A DNA stretch of 64,000 nucleotides from Pseudoips prasinana (GCA_951640165.1 OX621234.1:7011001-7075000), one strand, 5' to 3'. Positions 37,701 through 46,450 are shown, numbered from the stretch's first letter. Made by a program: numbers and translations. Notes: generated from the sequence alone by a model not told the origin.

Positions 37701-40700
37701 CATCTTCATGTTACTTTGTAAATTCGCGCAAACTCATTTACATTTTTCATTACTTTCTAAATACTAAATTTTACTCTTAATATACTAGTTTTTACTCGAA
37801 ATGCTATTTTTTCTCTAAATACTATATTTAGTCTAAATGCTTTTTATTTATAACTTTTGCGATGGCAATTTTTATATCGTATACACATATTGGAATTTGA
37901 TGTAAAAGTGCTATATGGCTATACCACTTTAACACAAGCTCTACTTTTTAATTTTCTATTTAATGAAAATGACGACCTGGGTTCAAATCCCGTGTTTGGC
38001 CTATGTGTGGGTAGAATTTTTTTTATTAGCAACCTGTTGCGTTGTCAAAATCGTCGTGCGTTGGACATCACGAGAAGCTGGTGATCTCTGGGGAGATAAT
38101 TATTATGTCAATATTTATTTCTCTAGGGTTGGAATATCTTCGCGACCACCATGACCAAGGCGGCTAAATCTGCACAGGAGAACGCTATTAAATATGGCGG
38201 GATCGCTCAACAGAAGGTCTCAGAAATGGCCACCACTGTCACTGAGAAGGTAAGGTTGGAGTACCGTCAGCTCTGTGGTGTTCGCCACAACGAGCGAGGC
38301 GTCTCCGAGATCAATCAAACAAAACTGCGCCAACATATGTAAGGGCTTTACCTTACGTTCTCCACACTTTTGTAATACCAAAATAGTTTCTAAACAAATA
38401 GAAAATTACGACAATAATCCTTCAAGGAATACCAACCAAAGGCCGCGACAGTTTTCGGTCTATCAACAATCAACGGGTCCCAGGAGCAGAAGCTGCTATG
38501 TGGGATAGACACTAACGTTGGAAAGTGCAAGTCTAAATAAAAAGGAAACAGTTGAATTGCGCTATAACAAGATGTACCGGCTGCTTGAAAGATCTTCATC
38601 AGTGAATTACTGAACGCAATTAGACGGAGAAACAATAATTTCCTCATTTTATCTATGTATGCGCAAATGCAATGCACTCACACACCCCGTGGTCCAGTAG
38701 AATGAATAACCGCTGCGACTAGCAAAAAGATTGAATGATATATCTGGCCGACGGTAGCAGCTATCGCCGCCTTTCAGGCCATCCACCTTGCCTACTTCGA
38801 CGAGTCCACCAACGCTTATTTCATGTCTGCTGTCCAAGGCAGTCCGCCTTCACCGTCAGAACCTTTGAATCACCTCTTACGATAGGTAGGAGTTACCGCA
38901 GTCTTATAGACCAATGAGTAATAAAGGCGTAAAACGCACGTGATGGTTGCTGGCATTCCTTGCCGAGTAGCGCAGAGCAACTCGTTCTCAAACAAAAATT
39001 TTATTTTGATTAAGTACAGAAATATTAATATATTCCTGATCGGAATAAGACATGTGTATACTACAAGTCTTACGATACGATAGTGACTAATTATACTAAT
39101 ACATGCCCACGTCCGATTGAATGCTCCACACTAGACTGCCAGGCACCATTTGCTTGCGTACGCAAGTGGTGCTAACTTCGGCAGATTGTTAGAGAGATAC
39201 GTAATGCGAAAACAAAGTGTGGGCTTGGTGCTAAGGGTGGGATTTATCTAAAAATAATTTTTCATTATGACTAAACATATTAAAGAAAACCACTTTAAGA
39301 AAGGCAACTATTTATTGCCTGAAATATATGAGTCAAATAAGTGACATTTTCGTATGGGAAGGCAATATTTTCCTGTATGCTTTGCAAAATTGATATTCTT
39401 CACCTTCTTCAGGTTGATATGCATATTAACTTCACAGTGTTTATAGTTATAGTTTTAACAAAGCTCGGGATTATACGTCGACTGAATGACACTTTTGTAA
39501 CATCATTATGTACCTAACCATATTTTTTTGTCAAATAAAGTGAATTGAATTGTATGGGAAGGCATTATTTTCCTGTATGCTTGGCAAGATTGATATTTTT
39601 CGCGTTCTTTACGTTGATAGGCATATTAACGTCCCTATGTCTGATCCACAATTTTTTCGTACACTTAACTTCATCAAAGCTCGGGATTATTATAAATTGA
39701 ATAATTTTAATAAGTATACAATATCCATCTTTCCATCTGATAATGCAGTTTATATTTCCGTCAGTGTATAACTTAGTCTTGTTGACAAACATCTTGCAAT
39801 GTCTTTTGTGTATATTAGTGCAGGAATCCCTAACCCTTATCGGATTGGACAAATATTTCACATGTTGTAAATATGACTAAGGGAGTCTTTTCATTCTGCT
39901 GAGAAGTTGTCGACGTACGTCTTCACAAGGGAATATCTACCAGAACACATGCAACAGCAAACTGTCTGTGTGCTTCATAGGGAGCACAAAATTTTCCTAA
40001 ACTGGCCACTTTTATGAACAATATGTGTAAACGGAATTAACCATTTAAAAATGGAACTCATCGGCTTTAAAATTCAATTTGTTCCGAATTCTGAAAATCT
40101 AGGTTAACAGCCAGTTATCGTTGGTGCTGGTTCGATTAATGCTACGGTACCGAACTTTATCGAATCATGTTTACGCCATTTTGAATAAAGCGGCTTACCG
40201 GCTACATGGATTTTACCGGAAAAAATCTGTACTTGATTTACTACAAGTTTTAGGGTAGTTTGATGCCTCAGCAGAATATCGCTCCCTCAAACCGCATTCG
40301 GTGATCAACCACCATGCCAGTTGATTTTTTATAACGCGTGATCGTAACAATCTCAGTCACGAATTTCGAGCAAGTCGTCGGTCTACCGCTGTAAACAATA
40401 AAATATCGATGGGGTTAATCGTATGATCAAAACGGATGTGACCGACGGATGTGTCATGATATTCTCCTTCCCATTCGGCTGGTGTCGGCTTCTCTCAGAG
40501 ACCATGATACAAGTTTAGAATCGGCCTGCTCAGTCGCCCGACTTAAATACTATCGAGCCGGGGACATGTTACAACGAAAAACTTTATGAATTTTCCCGCC
40601 AAATTTGACGGCGGAACAACAAGTTTACGAACAAATACCCGCCAAATTTAACGATGGAGAAACAAACAACTTTACGAACAATTTCCCGCTAAATTTGAAC

Positions 40701-43700
40701 ACGATACAACAACTTTATGAACAAATTCCCGCCAAATTTAACGACGGAGACAAAACTTTACGAACAATTTCCCGCTAAATTTAAACACGATACGACAACT
40801 TTATGAACAAATTCCCGCCAAATTGAATTACGGAGAAACAGCTTTACGAACAATTTCCCGCTATATTTGGTCACGATACAACAACTTTATGAACAAATTC
40901 CCGCCAAATTTAACGACGGAGAAACAACTTTACCAACAATTTCGCGCTATATTTGAACACGATACAACAACTTTATGACAAATTCCCGCCAAATTTAACG
41001 ACGGAGAAACAACTTTACGAACAATTTCCCGCTAAATTTGAACACGGTAGAACAACTTCATGCACAAATACCCGCCAAATTCAACAACGGAGAAACAACT
41101 TTACGAACAAACTCCCGCTAAATTTGAACACGATAAAATAACTTTATGAACAAATTCCCGCCAAATTTAACGACGGAACAACAATTTTTCAACACGTAAT
41201 GTTTTTTTTATTAAAGACCTTAATATAACCTATCATTCTTCCAATTAGTATATTACCTGATTTTTTTTTATATTTTATTAAATCTCCCTAGATTCTGTTG
41301 AGATTAGTCTCTAGTATGTAGTATAGCTTTCATAGTCTTTTTACACTTTGTTGTTGTTGTCACCGGTTCGTAATTGAACGGTGAGGTTAAGCACCTAGTC
41401 ACGCGATCATTCAGATAGATGAGTCCCGCCCTAACCGACTCCACGATTCGGAGGGTACGTGTAGCTTAAGTCGGCTCCAGTTATTGTCATTAAGTCATGT
41501 CATAGGCCCACTGGGCTGCTTAAACAACTCTGTCACCAGTGAACTGCCCGTGCGAGAAAGAGGAATAATTATTGGTACTACGAATATATGGAACACGTAA
41601 GAAGTAATCTCTACAGTGAAGCATTATTTACGTCGGATCTCTTCCTTCTGTGGACTATGACCATCTTACAGCGATTGCCAACCCGTCTGCCACGCATGGC
41701 GCTTATGGCATATCCTCCCATGATGATTCTTGGGAGAGGCTTGTGTCTAGCAGTGGACTTTTACAGCTGTTATGATGATGATGAAGGAAAATAGACTATA
41801 TTTTATTTTATTTTTTTCTTTTAAGTTATACCGAAGATTTTATAAAGATAAATTTAACAAATGCGTTTGCACAAAATATGGGAAAGAACTAGAAAACAAA
41901 TACTACTTTCAAAGGTCGTATCCGCGAACGAAAGGTTAGGTTAGGCAGAAAGGCTCTCGAGTGGCGACCACGAACCGGTAGACGTAGCATGGGCAGACCC
42001 CCTATAAGATGGACTTATGATCTTGTGAGGGTCGCCCGCACTTGTGGAGATCTTTACGGGAGGGCTTTGTCTAGCAGTGGGCGTCTTCCGGCTGATATGT
42101 TGATGATGATGATAATCAGTGAACCGTGCCGACCCTAAAGTTTATAAATTTATGACTTTCGTTGTTTATAATTACGTTTTAGAAGAAATTAACGAAAATA
42201 TTATATTAAGACTGATTACTTAATAAAGAGGTAGACACATAAGCTATTTATTTTCGAATTTTCAGTGTAAGAAAATAGCTGAAATTCACTTTTCTTGTTG
42301 TATCTGAGTGACCCTTCTGTTCAATTTTCCTGTCTATTAATAAGGCTCCCATTGTAAGTTGGAGTTAGTGGTCGATCTTTAAATATACCCAGCCAAGTGC
42401 GAGTATGTATCGCGCACCGTGGGCTTTCGTAGGTCGAATTCAATTTATTTATTTTTATAGGCATCTTTGGAAATAAGATGGTATGTTATATTTTGGCATT
42501 TTTTGAATCGATGTTGTAATATAATGAATAAAACCAGTGCCTTTGAATGTGCACATCCCCGTTTGATCTGATACTGTATTTACAATAAACGGCGGCTTTT
42601 CTTGCAAACAAATTAAAATATAATACCCCTTGCAATATGGTCGGTTAGCAATATATAAAGCTATTCTGTAAGCCAGATTGTAAGTAGCATTAATAGCTAC
42701 GTTTAATACTACTGTGTCGTACCTAATACATGGTATTTTAAAGATTTGGGGAAATCCTAAAATGTTAGTGTTACTTATTCAGCAATCAAAAGTAAGATTG
42801 ATTGGAACTAGCATTTAAATAGAGCGAAAAGCTCAGTAAAAGTAGATACAGTTTACCATTGAGGGAATAACATAATAGGTACTTTTATTTGTAATGTCAT
42901 GTTAAGTATTCGTTCATATATAGTCCATAGTTCCTTATTATAATTTAGTTATTGTTTAGTTTGACTGGAAGAGATCGGTTACGATGATACATTTAATTTA
43001 TTTATTTGCTGGCGGCTCCTCTGGTGCTGCGAGTGTCCATGGGCGGCGGTGATCACTTACCACCAGGTTCAGGTGACCCAAATGCACGTTCGCATCTTAA
43101 ATATTAATGTTTTTGTTTTGATGTCTAAGTGTACGTAAGAAGAGCCAGCGGAAGAGGAGTTAAATTAATATATTGGTAATAATATTTCCAGGTAAGCAGC
43201 CGTAGCGGTTGGAACGCGCTAGGGGGCACCACTGAGCAGCGCCGCGCCAGCATCTCGTCAGCTTCATACCAGTCGCAGGGTTACGGCGCCATGAAGAGCT
43301 CAACGTCTGAGCCTTACTCACAGTGGTTTGTTATCTTACTCTATTTAGAATTAAGATATTTTCCAGGTGGTATGCGCATCCACCTGTTACAGGTGGACCG
43401 GTGGATGATTAGGCATTCCCCCTGCCTTATCAAAAAAAAGGCAAGTGCTAAGTTGTGAGTATGTTCGGTTGTCGGTAGATTTCGAAGTAAAACTTCTTTT
43501 CGCAAGCTTGACTTACCCAACACTTCAGTCCTGTAAACCAGAATCAAGCGTGGTACACAATGAAATGACACTGAGCTCTGAGGCTAAGGCACTTCACTTT
43601 TTTTTTAAAACAGCGCCCGTACTAGGAAATCTAATCCCTGTGTCGCGGGGTACTTTACAAACATATAATAAACTGACACAAATTACATCCAGACTCAGAA

Positions 43701-45760
43701 CGACTATTTATTAGTTACACAAATAGTTGTCCTGGCGCGGGACTCAAACTCGCGATACGAAGCGGCGAAGCGGCTGTGTTAGCCGCTGCCCCACACGTGC
43801 AGTCAACTGGAAATCGCTTGTCATAGATCCCGTAACCGGAATGAAACATGATGGATTATATACGAATCTAAGATCTTTAAGCTAAAAATAAATAGCTGGT
43901 ATCATAACATAGTCATTTTCGCCATCCTCTGATTCTCATTGCTCACTCTCTAATCAAACTTTTACTGACATTGAAATATTCAAACTCACTTTCTCCCTAG
44001 CTAGGTTTAGCTACTTTGTGTTCCCTACATCAATTAAAGAAATGATTAAGAAACAAATATCTTGGGCAAATTAATACATTGCTATCTGTTCCTAAACTAG
44101 GGAGAGCTTCTATGACAACCAGACAACTGAAAAACATATTTCTTATTTCTAATACATTCATAATCCGATATGTTCTCAAGAAAGGCTACGTCAGGAGTAG
44201 CCTAAACCGGCGAGCATGTATATAAAATATCTATATATATAAAAATCAATGCCACTTTTCGTTGTAATGTTATAACTCAACAAAGCCTTTACCGATTTGG
44301 CTAATTTTGGTCTTGAATTATTCGTGGAAGTCCAGGCAAGGTTTGTACGTAGAGAAAATTTCAAAAAAAGTCTTGAAAAAGTGTAAAATCAACATCTTTT
44401 AGCAATTTAAAATATTTTTATGTTTGAATAAATGAACTTAATAATATATTTTTTATTACTATGCCTTATACGTAGCGAAGCACGTACCGGGCCGCTAGTA
44501 CTGAATATAATGAGAGAAAACGAGGCAAAAGAGGTGTGCAAAGATCATAACAATCTATAATTACTTACTTATCGTATGGTTACCCTGGTGTCAGAGTTGT
44601 TCAAGCAACCCAGGAGGCCTCTGACATGGCTTAACGACTGTTGTCTAATGACTAAAACCGGGAATCTATAACTGTGAAGTGAATTCGTACTTAAAACTAG
44701 CCAAGTTAGACCTTAGAGCGTTATCACACTAGCGGTATGGAAGCGGCTGCGGGGCGGAGCGGACGCGCAGCGAATTCGTTACGGACACACAACGAACACA
44801 CCGCGCATTCCCAGCGAATTCGTTGCGGACGTGTGTCAAATACGTTACGTTTCCGTCGCGTGTTTGTAGTAAATTATCGACTTACAATACACTCAGTAAC
44901 AAAATGGATTCCGACTAGGAAACACTGTTGTTGGCTTTATTACTTCGAAGACGCCGGAGACGAAAACGACAGCATCGACGAATTTGAATCCCGTTGCGCG
45001 TCCGCAACGAATTCGCTGCGCATACGCGGTGTGTTCGTTGTGTGTCCGTAACGAATTCGCTGCGCGTCCGCTCCGCCCCGCAGCCGCTTCCATACCGCTA
45101 GTATGATAAGGCCCTAAGGCTTTAAGTTGAGTCAACAACGACGCTCATTTGACATTTATATTTTAGTTGGAATGATTTTTTTCAAAACTAGCTGTACCCC
45201 GCCGTTTTACCCGCATTAAACTTTATACATTATAGCCTATATGTTGATCCAGGGTGTCAGCTATGTCCATAACGAATTGTATTAATATCGCTCCAGCCAT
45301 TTAGACGTGAAGAAGTAACAAACATACACACTCATAAACTTTCGCCTTTATAATATTAGTAGGATACATAACAAACAAATATTTACATATTAAGATATAT
45401 TAGATATAACTATATAAGTAAAAAATAAAAACTACATTAAACCTACGTACATATAAAATATACTTAATTTAAACAGCGTCAAAAATTCCTCATCGTTGTC
45501 GGGGAACGTACCCAGAAAGCTGGCAGCATTGCCACGTTGTGTGGAAATACTGATTCTTATATTAATAGTTTGTTTCTTATTTTTTTAGGAATGAACAAAC
45601 TCAGCCGTGGAAGGAGACAACATCGGTCGCGGCGCGGAACGTGGACACACTGGATCTGTCTAAGGTGGGCATAAGCCCATCGCCCAACACCAGGAACAAC
45701 GAAACCACAAACAAACGCAAATCCTCCGAAGAGGAGTCCTGGGACTGGCTCAATAGCTAA
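25630..45760 (+). CDS. ArfGAP1: ArfGAP1, C-terminal 234 residues in five exons (5'-partial gene)
   Basis: Join of 25630-25781, 33730-33853, 38127-38249, 43192-43325 and 45589-45760. Every junction is AG/GT and the joined length is 705 nt, a multiple of three ending in TAA. In this family ArfGAP1 stimulates GTP hydrolysis on Arf1 at the Golgi and so drives COPI coat disassembly. Visible in order: the tail of the Arf-GAP domain (ITALAEGNAW, residues 1-10), a linker, the GRYTGFGNQ motif (about 57-65), the ALPS1 amphipathic helix (about 82-116), a Ser-rich stretch, and a C terminus ending EESWDWLNS. The CxxCx16CxxC zinc finger and arginine finger are not found in the upstream 25.6 kb, so the first exons must lie left of the window. 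Introns are 7.9, 4.3, 4.9 and 2.3 kb and full of transposons. No ALPS2-like segment was found, so a short exon may be missed between exons 3 and 4 here. Confidence 0.9.
25868..26045 (+). repeat. SINE D, diverged, in ArfGAP1 intron 1
   Basis: Box B GAGTTCGATTCCC and the block GTAAAGTACCCCGCGATACA. It begins 87 bp after an ArfGAP1 exon. Confidence 0.72.
26583..27070 (-). repeat. SINE A split by a Helitron
   Basis: CTGATCCCAAACTAGGCAG (left) and TTACACCCAGACACAG to CCCTGGGTGGGG (right) bracket the Helitron at 26675-26982. Confidence 0.72.
26675..26982 (+). mobile_element. Non-autonomous Helitron, in SINE A
   Basis: 5' TCTATACATATAATAAAATC and 3' GGGCACAGCTA, where the last G of CTAG appears mutated. 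About 92% similar by eye to 27257-27566. Confidence 0.75.
27257..27566 (+). mobile_element. Non-autonomous Helitron, 310 bp
   Basis: 5' TCTATACATATAATAAAATC after A, 3' GGGCACAGCTAG before T, with hairpin GGTAAAACC near the end. Sister copy at 26675-26982. Confidence 0.82.
27960..28095. mobile_element. MITE, 136 bp, perfect 30-bp TIR
   Basis: Arms 27960-27989 (AAATGCGCCCTTTGTATGG...) and 28066-28095 are perfect inverses. Confidence 0.78.
28609..29150 (+). repeat. SINE D split by a MITE
   Basis: Head GTGGCACAGCAGTTAAG (28619) and tail GTAAAGTACCCCGCGACGG (29100) are separated by a GC-rich MITE at 28754-29002. Confidence 0.68.
28754..29002. mobile_element. MITE, 249 bp, TTA flanks, GC-rich, in SINE D
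   Basis: Terminus GGCTGATTTCAGA inverted at the right; TTA at 28751-28753 and 29003-29005. The interior is dominated by GCGCGC-type words. Confidence 0.78.
29466..30020 (+). mobile_element. GGCCAAGTGCGAGT repeat split by a SINE
   Basis: It begins CCGGTCAAGTGCGGGTTGG and ends TTTGGTTACGGAACCCT. A tRNA-headed SINE (29522-29765) interrupts it just after GGGTTCCGTACCATTAT. Confidence 0.75.
29522..29765 (+). repeat. SINE E nested in a GGCCAAGTGCGAGT repeat
   Basis: Same head and tail as 22441-22683. It interrupts the 29466-30020 repeat. Confidence 0.83.
30036..30222 (-). repeat. SINE D
   Basis: Inverse copy, GGGGTACTTTGCAAACATAT to GCTGCGCCACGTGTGC. Confidence 0.8.
30420..30490 (+). repeat. SINE B 3' fragment
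   Basis: GAGACTGGCCACCGTAGCCG and AAATTTGGCC match the 3' end of the family. Confidence 0.6.
30689..30826. mobile_element. GC-rich MITE family H
   Basis: GGCCTATGCACACCACG at the left, GCCACAGGC at the right, with TACTGCTCTGTAG inside. Confidence 0.65.
31187..31411 (+). repeat. 5S rRNA-derived SINE (SINE3-like)
   Basis: GTCAAGTAACTAGGCTCGTA and CATAGATGGGAGACCGCC align with the 3' half of 5S rRNA (GAAGTTAAGCAAC...GGATGGGTGACCGCC), the part that holds the internal promoter. The tail GGTAACCGCTGCCCACACGA and TAAGTAAGTA is shared with the other copies. Confidence 0.62.
31424..31545 (+). repeat. 3'-end repeat J
   Basis: Third copy: GGTTTTTATTCACGTAGAC and GAACATATTCGTAGTAATAT. Confidence 0.65.
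31793..33073 (-). mobile_element. mariner transposon, 1281 bp, with both TIRs
   Basis: The ends are perfect inverted repeats of about 25 bp, GGTCTTTACCTATGAAATTG and onward at the left and its inverse at the right, flanked by TA at 31791-31792 and 33074-33075. Size and TA duplication are typical. It is inserted in the 3' UTR of a CR1-like retroelement fragment. Confidence 0.93.
31868..32925 (-). pseudogene. mariner transposase, broken by a frameshift and a stop
   Basis: The N-terminal part (32925 to about 32570) has the helix-turn-helix region with YRRGSNAAQAARNI and the linker RGRPKTLVDN. The C-terminal part has the DDE/D catalytic core: first Asp in TCDEKW, second in LLHDNARPHTA, third in SPDLAPTD. 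There are 34 residues between the second and third Asp, as expected of D,D34D mariners. The frame shifts near 32565-32580, apparently by a lost A in an A run, and a TAA lies at about 32333. The full coding length is near the usual 345 residues. It cannot make active transposase as it stands. Confidence 0.92.
33493..33682 (+). mobile_element. Non-autonomous Helitron, 50 bp upstream of ArfGAP1 exon b
   Basis: 5' TCACACTAATATTATAAAGG, 3' GGGCACAGCTAG, A and T flanks. It ends 47 bp before the exon's first base, inside the region where the branch point is expected. Confidence 0.8.
33730..33853 (+). CDS. ArfGAP1: ArfGAP1 exon b (GFGN motif and start of ALPS1)
   Basis: The acceptor is TTCCCAG and the donor is GTGAGT. 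The first base completes the split His codon, then 41 codons follow, from AEYGSGRYTGFGNQ to LVDNSLSALAT. The GRY.GFGN motif is characteristic of ArfGAP1. The last 11 residues are the first part of the amphipathic lipid-packing sensor (large hydrophobics spaced by Ser and small residues). The exon ends in phase 0. Confidence 0.93.
34440..34670 (+). repeat. Relic of a Helitron-like lepidopteran repeat
   Basis: The blocks TTCCATACAAAATTAGC, CCCTTAGGGGTAG and GCTGTGCGTTGATC are familiar from old lepidopteran repeats. The ends are not resolvable. Confidence 0.45.
34680..36300. other. ArfGAP1 intron 2, no feature recognised
   Basis: AT-rich, with only short frames. A degraded GGCCAAGTGCGAGT-like piece may lie at about 36230-36290 (CTACTCGCACTTGGC). 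Confidence 0.4.
36310..36724. repeat. Dispersed repeat F, uninterrupted
   Basis: Matches 18847-18960 and 19481-19757 in the same orientation. No open frame worth calling. Confidence 0.65.
36900..38100. other. ArfGAP1 intron 2, AT-rich, no feature recognised
   Basis: TTT-rich sequence up to the polypyrimidine tract before exon c. Confidence 0.4.
38127..38249 (+). CDS. ArfGAP1: ArfGAP1 exon c (second part of ALPS1)
   Basis: The acceptor is TTTCTCTAG and the donor is GTAAGG. There are 41 codons in phase 0 at both ends, beginning GWNIFATTMTKAAKSAQ. The Gly-Trp start followed by a Thr/Ala-rich amphipathic helix with few charges on the polar face matches the ALPS1 sensor of ArfGAP1, which reads membrane curvature. 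The following IKYGG..QQKVSEMA segment also matches the family. Confidence 0.92.
38640..38930. other. GC-richer stretch in ArfGAP1 intron 3, unassigned
   Basis: Short overlapping frames on both strands (62 and 60 codons) without a recognised family. It may be a retroelement scrap. It does not fit as the missing ALPS2 exon. Confidence 0.25.
38950..40560. other. ArfGAP1 intron 3 with a local duplication
   Basis: GTATGGGAAGGCAATATTTTCC at about 39354 recurs as TGTATGGGAAGGCATTATTT at 39552. Each is followed by GTATGCTT and GATATT, so about 100 bp are duplicated about 197 bp apart. Nothing else recognised. Confidence 0.45.
40579..41180 (+). repeat. 86-bp satellite array, about 7 units, dimeric
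   Basis: AACTTTATGAACAAATTCCC recurs at 40711, 40797, 40883, 40969, 41054 and 41140, an 85-86 bp step. Each unit is two related halves of about 43 bp (ATTCCCGCCAAATTTAACG and TTTCCCGCTAAATTTGAACA). It lies in ArfGAP1 intron 3. Confidence 0.92.
41345..41567 (+). repeat. 5S rRNA-derived SINE, diverged
   Basis: GGTGAGGTTAAGCACCTAGT and AGATAGATGAGTCCCGCC match the same part of 5S rRNA. The body (GGCCCACTGGGCTGCTT) matches 31340-31370. Confidence 0.58.
41640..41790 (+). repeat. GATGATGATG-tailed repeat
   Basis: GCGATTGCCAACCCGTCTGC, CTAGCAGTGGACTTTTACAG and a TGATGATGATG tail. A fragment of the same family lies at 46290-46450. Confidence 0.62.
41935..42110 (+). repeat. RTE-like retroelement tail
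   Basis: CATGGGCAGACCCCCTATAAG and TTGTCTAGCAGTGGGCGTC, then a GATGATGATGAT tail. In frame it resembles GRPPxRW..DLV at the C terminus of RTE ORFs. Confidence 0.58.
42120..43000. other. ArfGAP1 intron 3, nothing recognised
   Basis: AT-rich. A worn GCCAAGTGCGAG trace lies at 42392. Confidence 0.4.
43008..43085 (+). repeat. Repeat K fragment, upstream of ArfGAP1 exon d
   Basis: CATGGGCGGCGGTGATCACT and ACCACCAGGTTCAGGTGACC. Confidence 0.68.
43192..43325 (+). CDS. ArfGAP1: ArfGAP1 exon d (Ser-rich linker)
   Basis: The acceptor is ATATTTCCAG. The donor is GTTTGT, a weak match, and the split codon TG|G (Trp) is completed by the next exon. It encodes 44 codons, VSSRSGWNALGG to SEPYSQ. SRSGWN aligns with the family's SKGWRD, the centre of ALPS2 in vertebrates, but the roughly 20 residues that normally precede it are absent between exon c and this exon. 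Confidence 0.88.
43526..43600 (+). repeat. Repeat L, partial, in ArfGAP1 intron 4
   Basis: TCCTGTAAACCAGAATCAAG and ACACAATGAAATGACACTG. Confidence 0.58.
43604..43802 (-). repeat. SINE D, 280 bp after ArfGAP1 exon d
   Basis: Inverse copy, CGCGGGGTACTTTACAAACA to CCGCTGCCCCACACGTGC. Confidence 0.82.
44168..44560 (+). pseudogene. Second copy of the 7.5-kb retroelement tail, split by a Helitron
   Basis: ATGTTCTCAAGAAAGGC to CGAGCATGTATA matches 7695-7757. After the inserted Helitron (44230-44498), GAATATAATGAGAG to GTGTGCAAAGATC matches 7760-7802. Confidence 0.7.
44230..44498 (+). mobile_element. Non-autonomous Helitron, 269 bp, in a retroelement tail
   Basis: Same family as 14901-15167. TC and CTAG ends lie between A and T. 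Confidence 0.85.
44568..44660 (-). repeat. 5S-derived SINE tail fragment
   Basis: CTTATCGTATGGTTACCCTG and GACATGGCTTAACGACTG are the inverse of the family's 3' half. Confidence 0.6.
44711..45119. mobile_element. MITE with about 100-bp terminal inverted repeats, GC-rich
   Basis: CCTTAGAGCGTTATCACACT at the left and its near-inverse at the right; the arms GGAAGCGGCTGCGGGGCGGA continue past GAACACACCGCG. Two open frames on either strand over this element are artefacts of the GC-rich arms. Confidence 0.82.
45188..45364 (-). mobile_element. Non-autonomous Helitron, 225 bp upstream of the last ArfGAP1 exon
   Basis: On the minus strand: TCCTACTAATATTATAAAGG to GTACAGCTAG, with A and T flanks. Confidence 0.78.
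45589..45760 (+). CDS. ArfGAP1: ArfGAP1 terminal coding exon
   Basis: The acceptor is a T-run ending TTTTTTTAG. It encodes 56 residues then TAA at 45758-45760. The tail KRKSSEEESWDWLNS keeps the acidic, Trp-rich ending typical of ArfGAP1. A 190-bp lepidopteran repeat begins about 50 bp after the stop, so part of the 3' UTR is repeat-derived. Confidence 0.93.
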
Positions 45761-46117
45761 ACTGCTTTAAGGTACCAATGAGAGATTGCTTTACTTTGAT
45801 AGCAGTACTTACAGAAGACATTCTTTAAGAATAACTTTAATGTTGTGTTTCTGCGTGTGAGTAAGGTCGAGCCCATTGGGGTTGGGGGAAGGGTCAGCAA
45901 CACTTGTTTGCTGACTCGTGACTCCTCTGGTGTTGCGGGTGTACATGGGCGGCGGTGATCACTTACCATCAGGTGACCCGCTTGCTCGTCTGTCGTCATA
46001 TGACTTAAAAAATAAAAAATGTGAGCCGTCACGGGACGCCTGACAGATGTGAAACATCGACATTATTTTGTAAAAGTAATATACAGAAAACTAAATATGT
46101 CATAATGATAAAATAAA
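45761..46117 (+). promoter_or_regulatory. ArfGAP1 3' UTR region with candidate poly(A) signals
   Basis: AATAAA occurs at about 46012 and at 46112-46117 downstream of the ArfGAP1 stop. Either could direct cleavage; the sequence alone does not decide. Most of the region up to 46000 is a transposon-derived repeat. Confidence 0.4.
45810..46000 (+). repeat. Repeat K in the ArfGAP1 3' UTR
   Basis: ACAGAAGACATTCTTTAAG to CATGGGCGGCGGTGATCACT and CATCAGGTGACCC. It starts about 50 bp after the stop codon. Confidence 0.75.
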
Positions 46118-46119
46118 AA

Positions 46120-46220
46120 GTCGATTGCGCATGGCGACGCGTCGCCACACCGTACACACTACTATCGTATAGCGTTGCGACGCGACGCCACGGCATGCAT
46201 CGCCACGCCAGATAGTTTCA
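46120..46220. repeat. Inverted-repeat remnant rich in GCGACGCG
   Basis: GGCGACGCGTCGCCACACCG and GCGACGCGACGCCACGGC are opposed. It probably is a decayed MITE downstream of ArfGAP1. Confidence 0.45.
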
Positions 46221-46289
46221 GATGTTTCACATCAAAAACTTGTTGAACAATTTTCCTTATGACACCACCCTATCACATCGTCTGTGGGC

Positions 46290-46450
46290 CGTACAAGTCG
46301 CCCTGAAGGAAGCTATATATAGCTACCAGAAAGCGAACAGCAGGGTCTCTCTGTGTACTATGACGATCATACTGCGATCGCCAACCCGTCTGCTAACTGG
46401 CGATTAAGGCATATCCCGCTTTTGATCATTGGATGCCTTTGTATTTTATT
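46290..46450 (+). repeat. GATGATGATG-tailed repeat, fragment
   Basis: GCGATCGCCAACCCGTCTGC and an ATGATGATGATT tail. Confidence 0.55.

Noticed and set aside
40579..41180. CRISPR array
   Set aside because: Units are contiguous diverged tandem copies without unique spacers, in an animal intron.
44737..45138. Genes of 104 and 81 codons on opposite strands
   Set aside because: Both are the arms of one MITE read from each side and give the same peptide start MEAAAGRSGRAAN.
45240..45364. Promoter or enhancer between ArfGAP1 exons
   Set aside because: The sequence is a Helitron found at three other sites.
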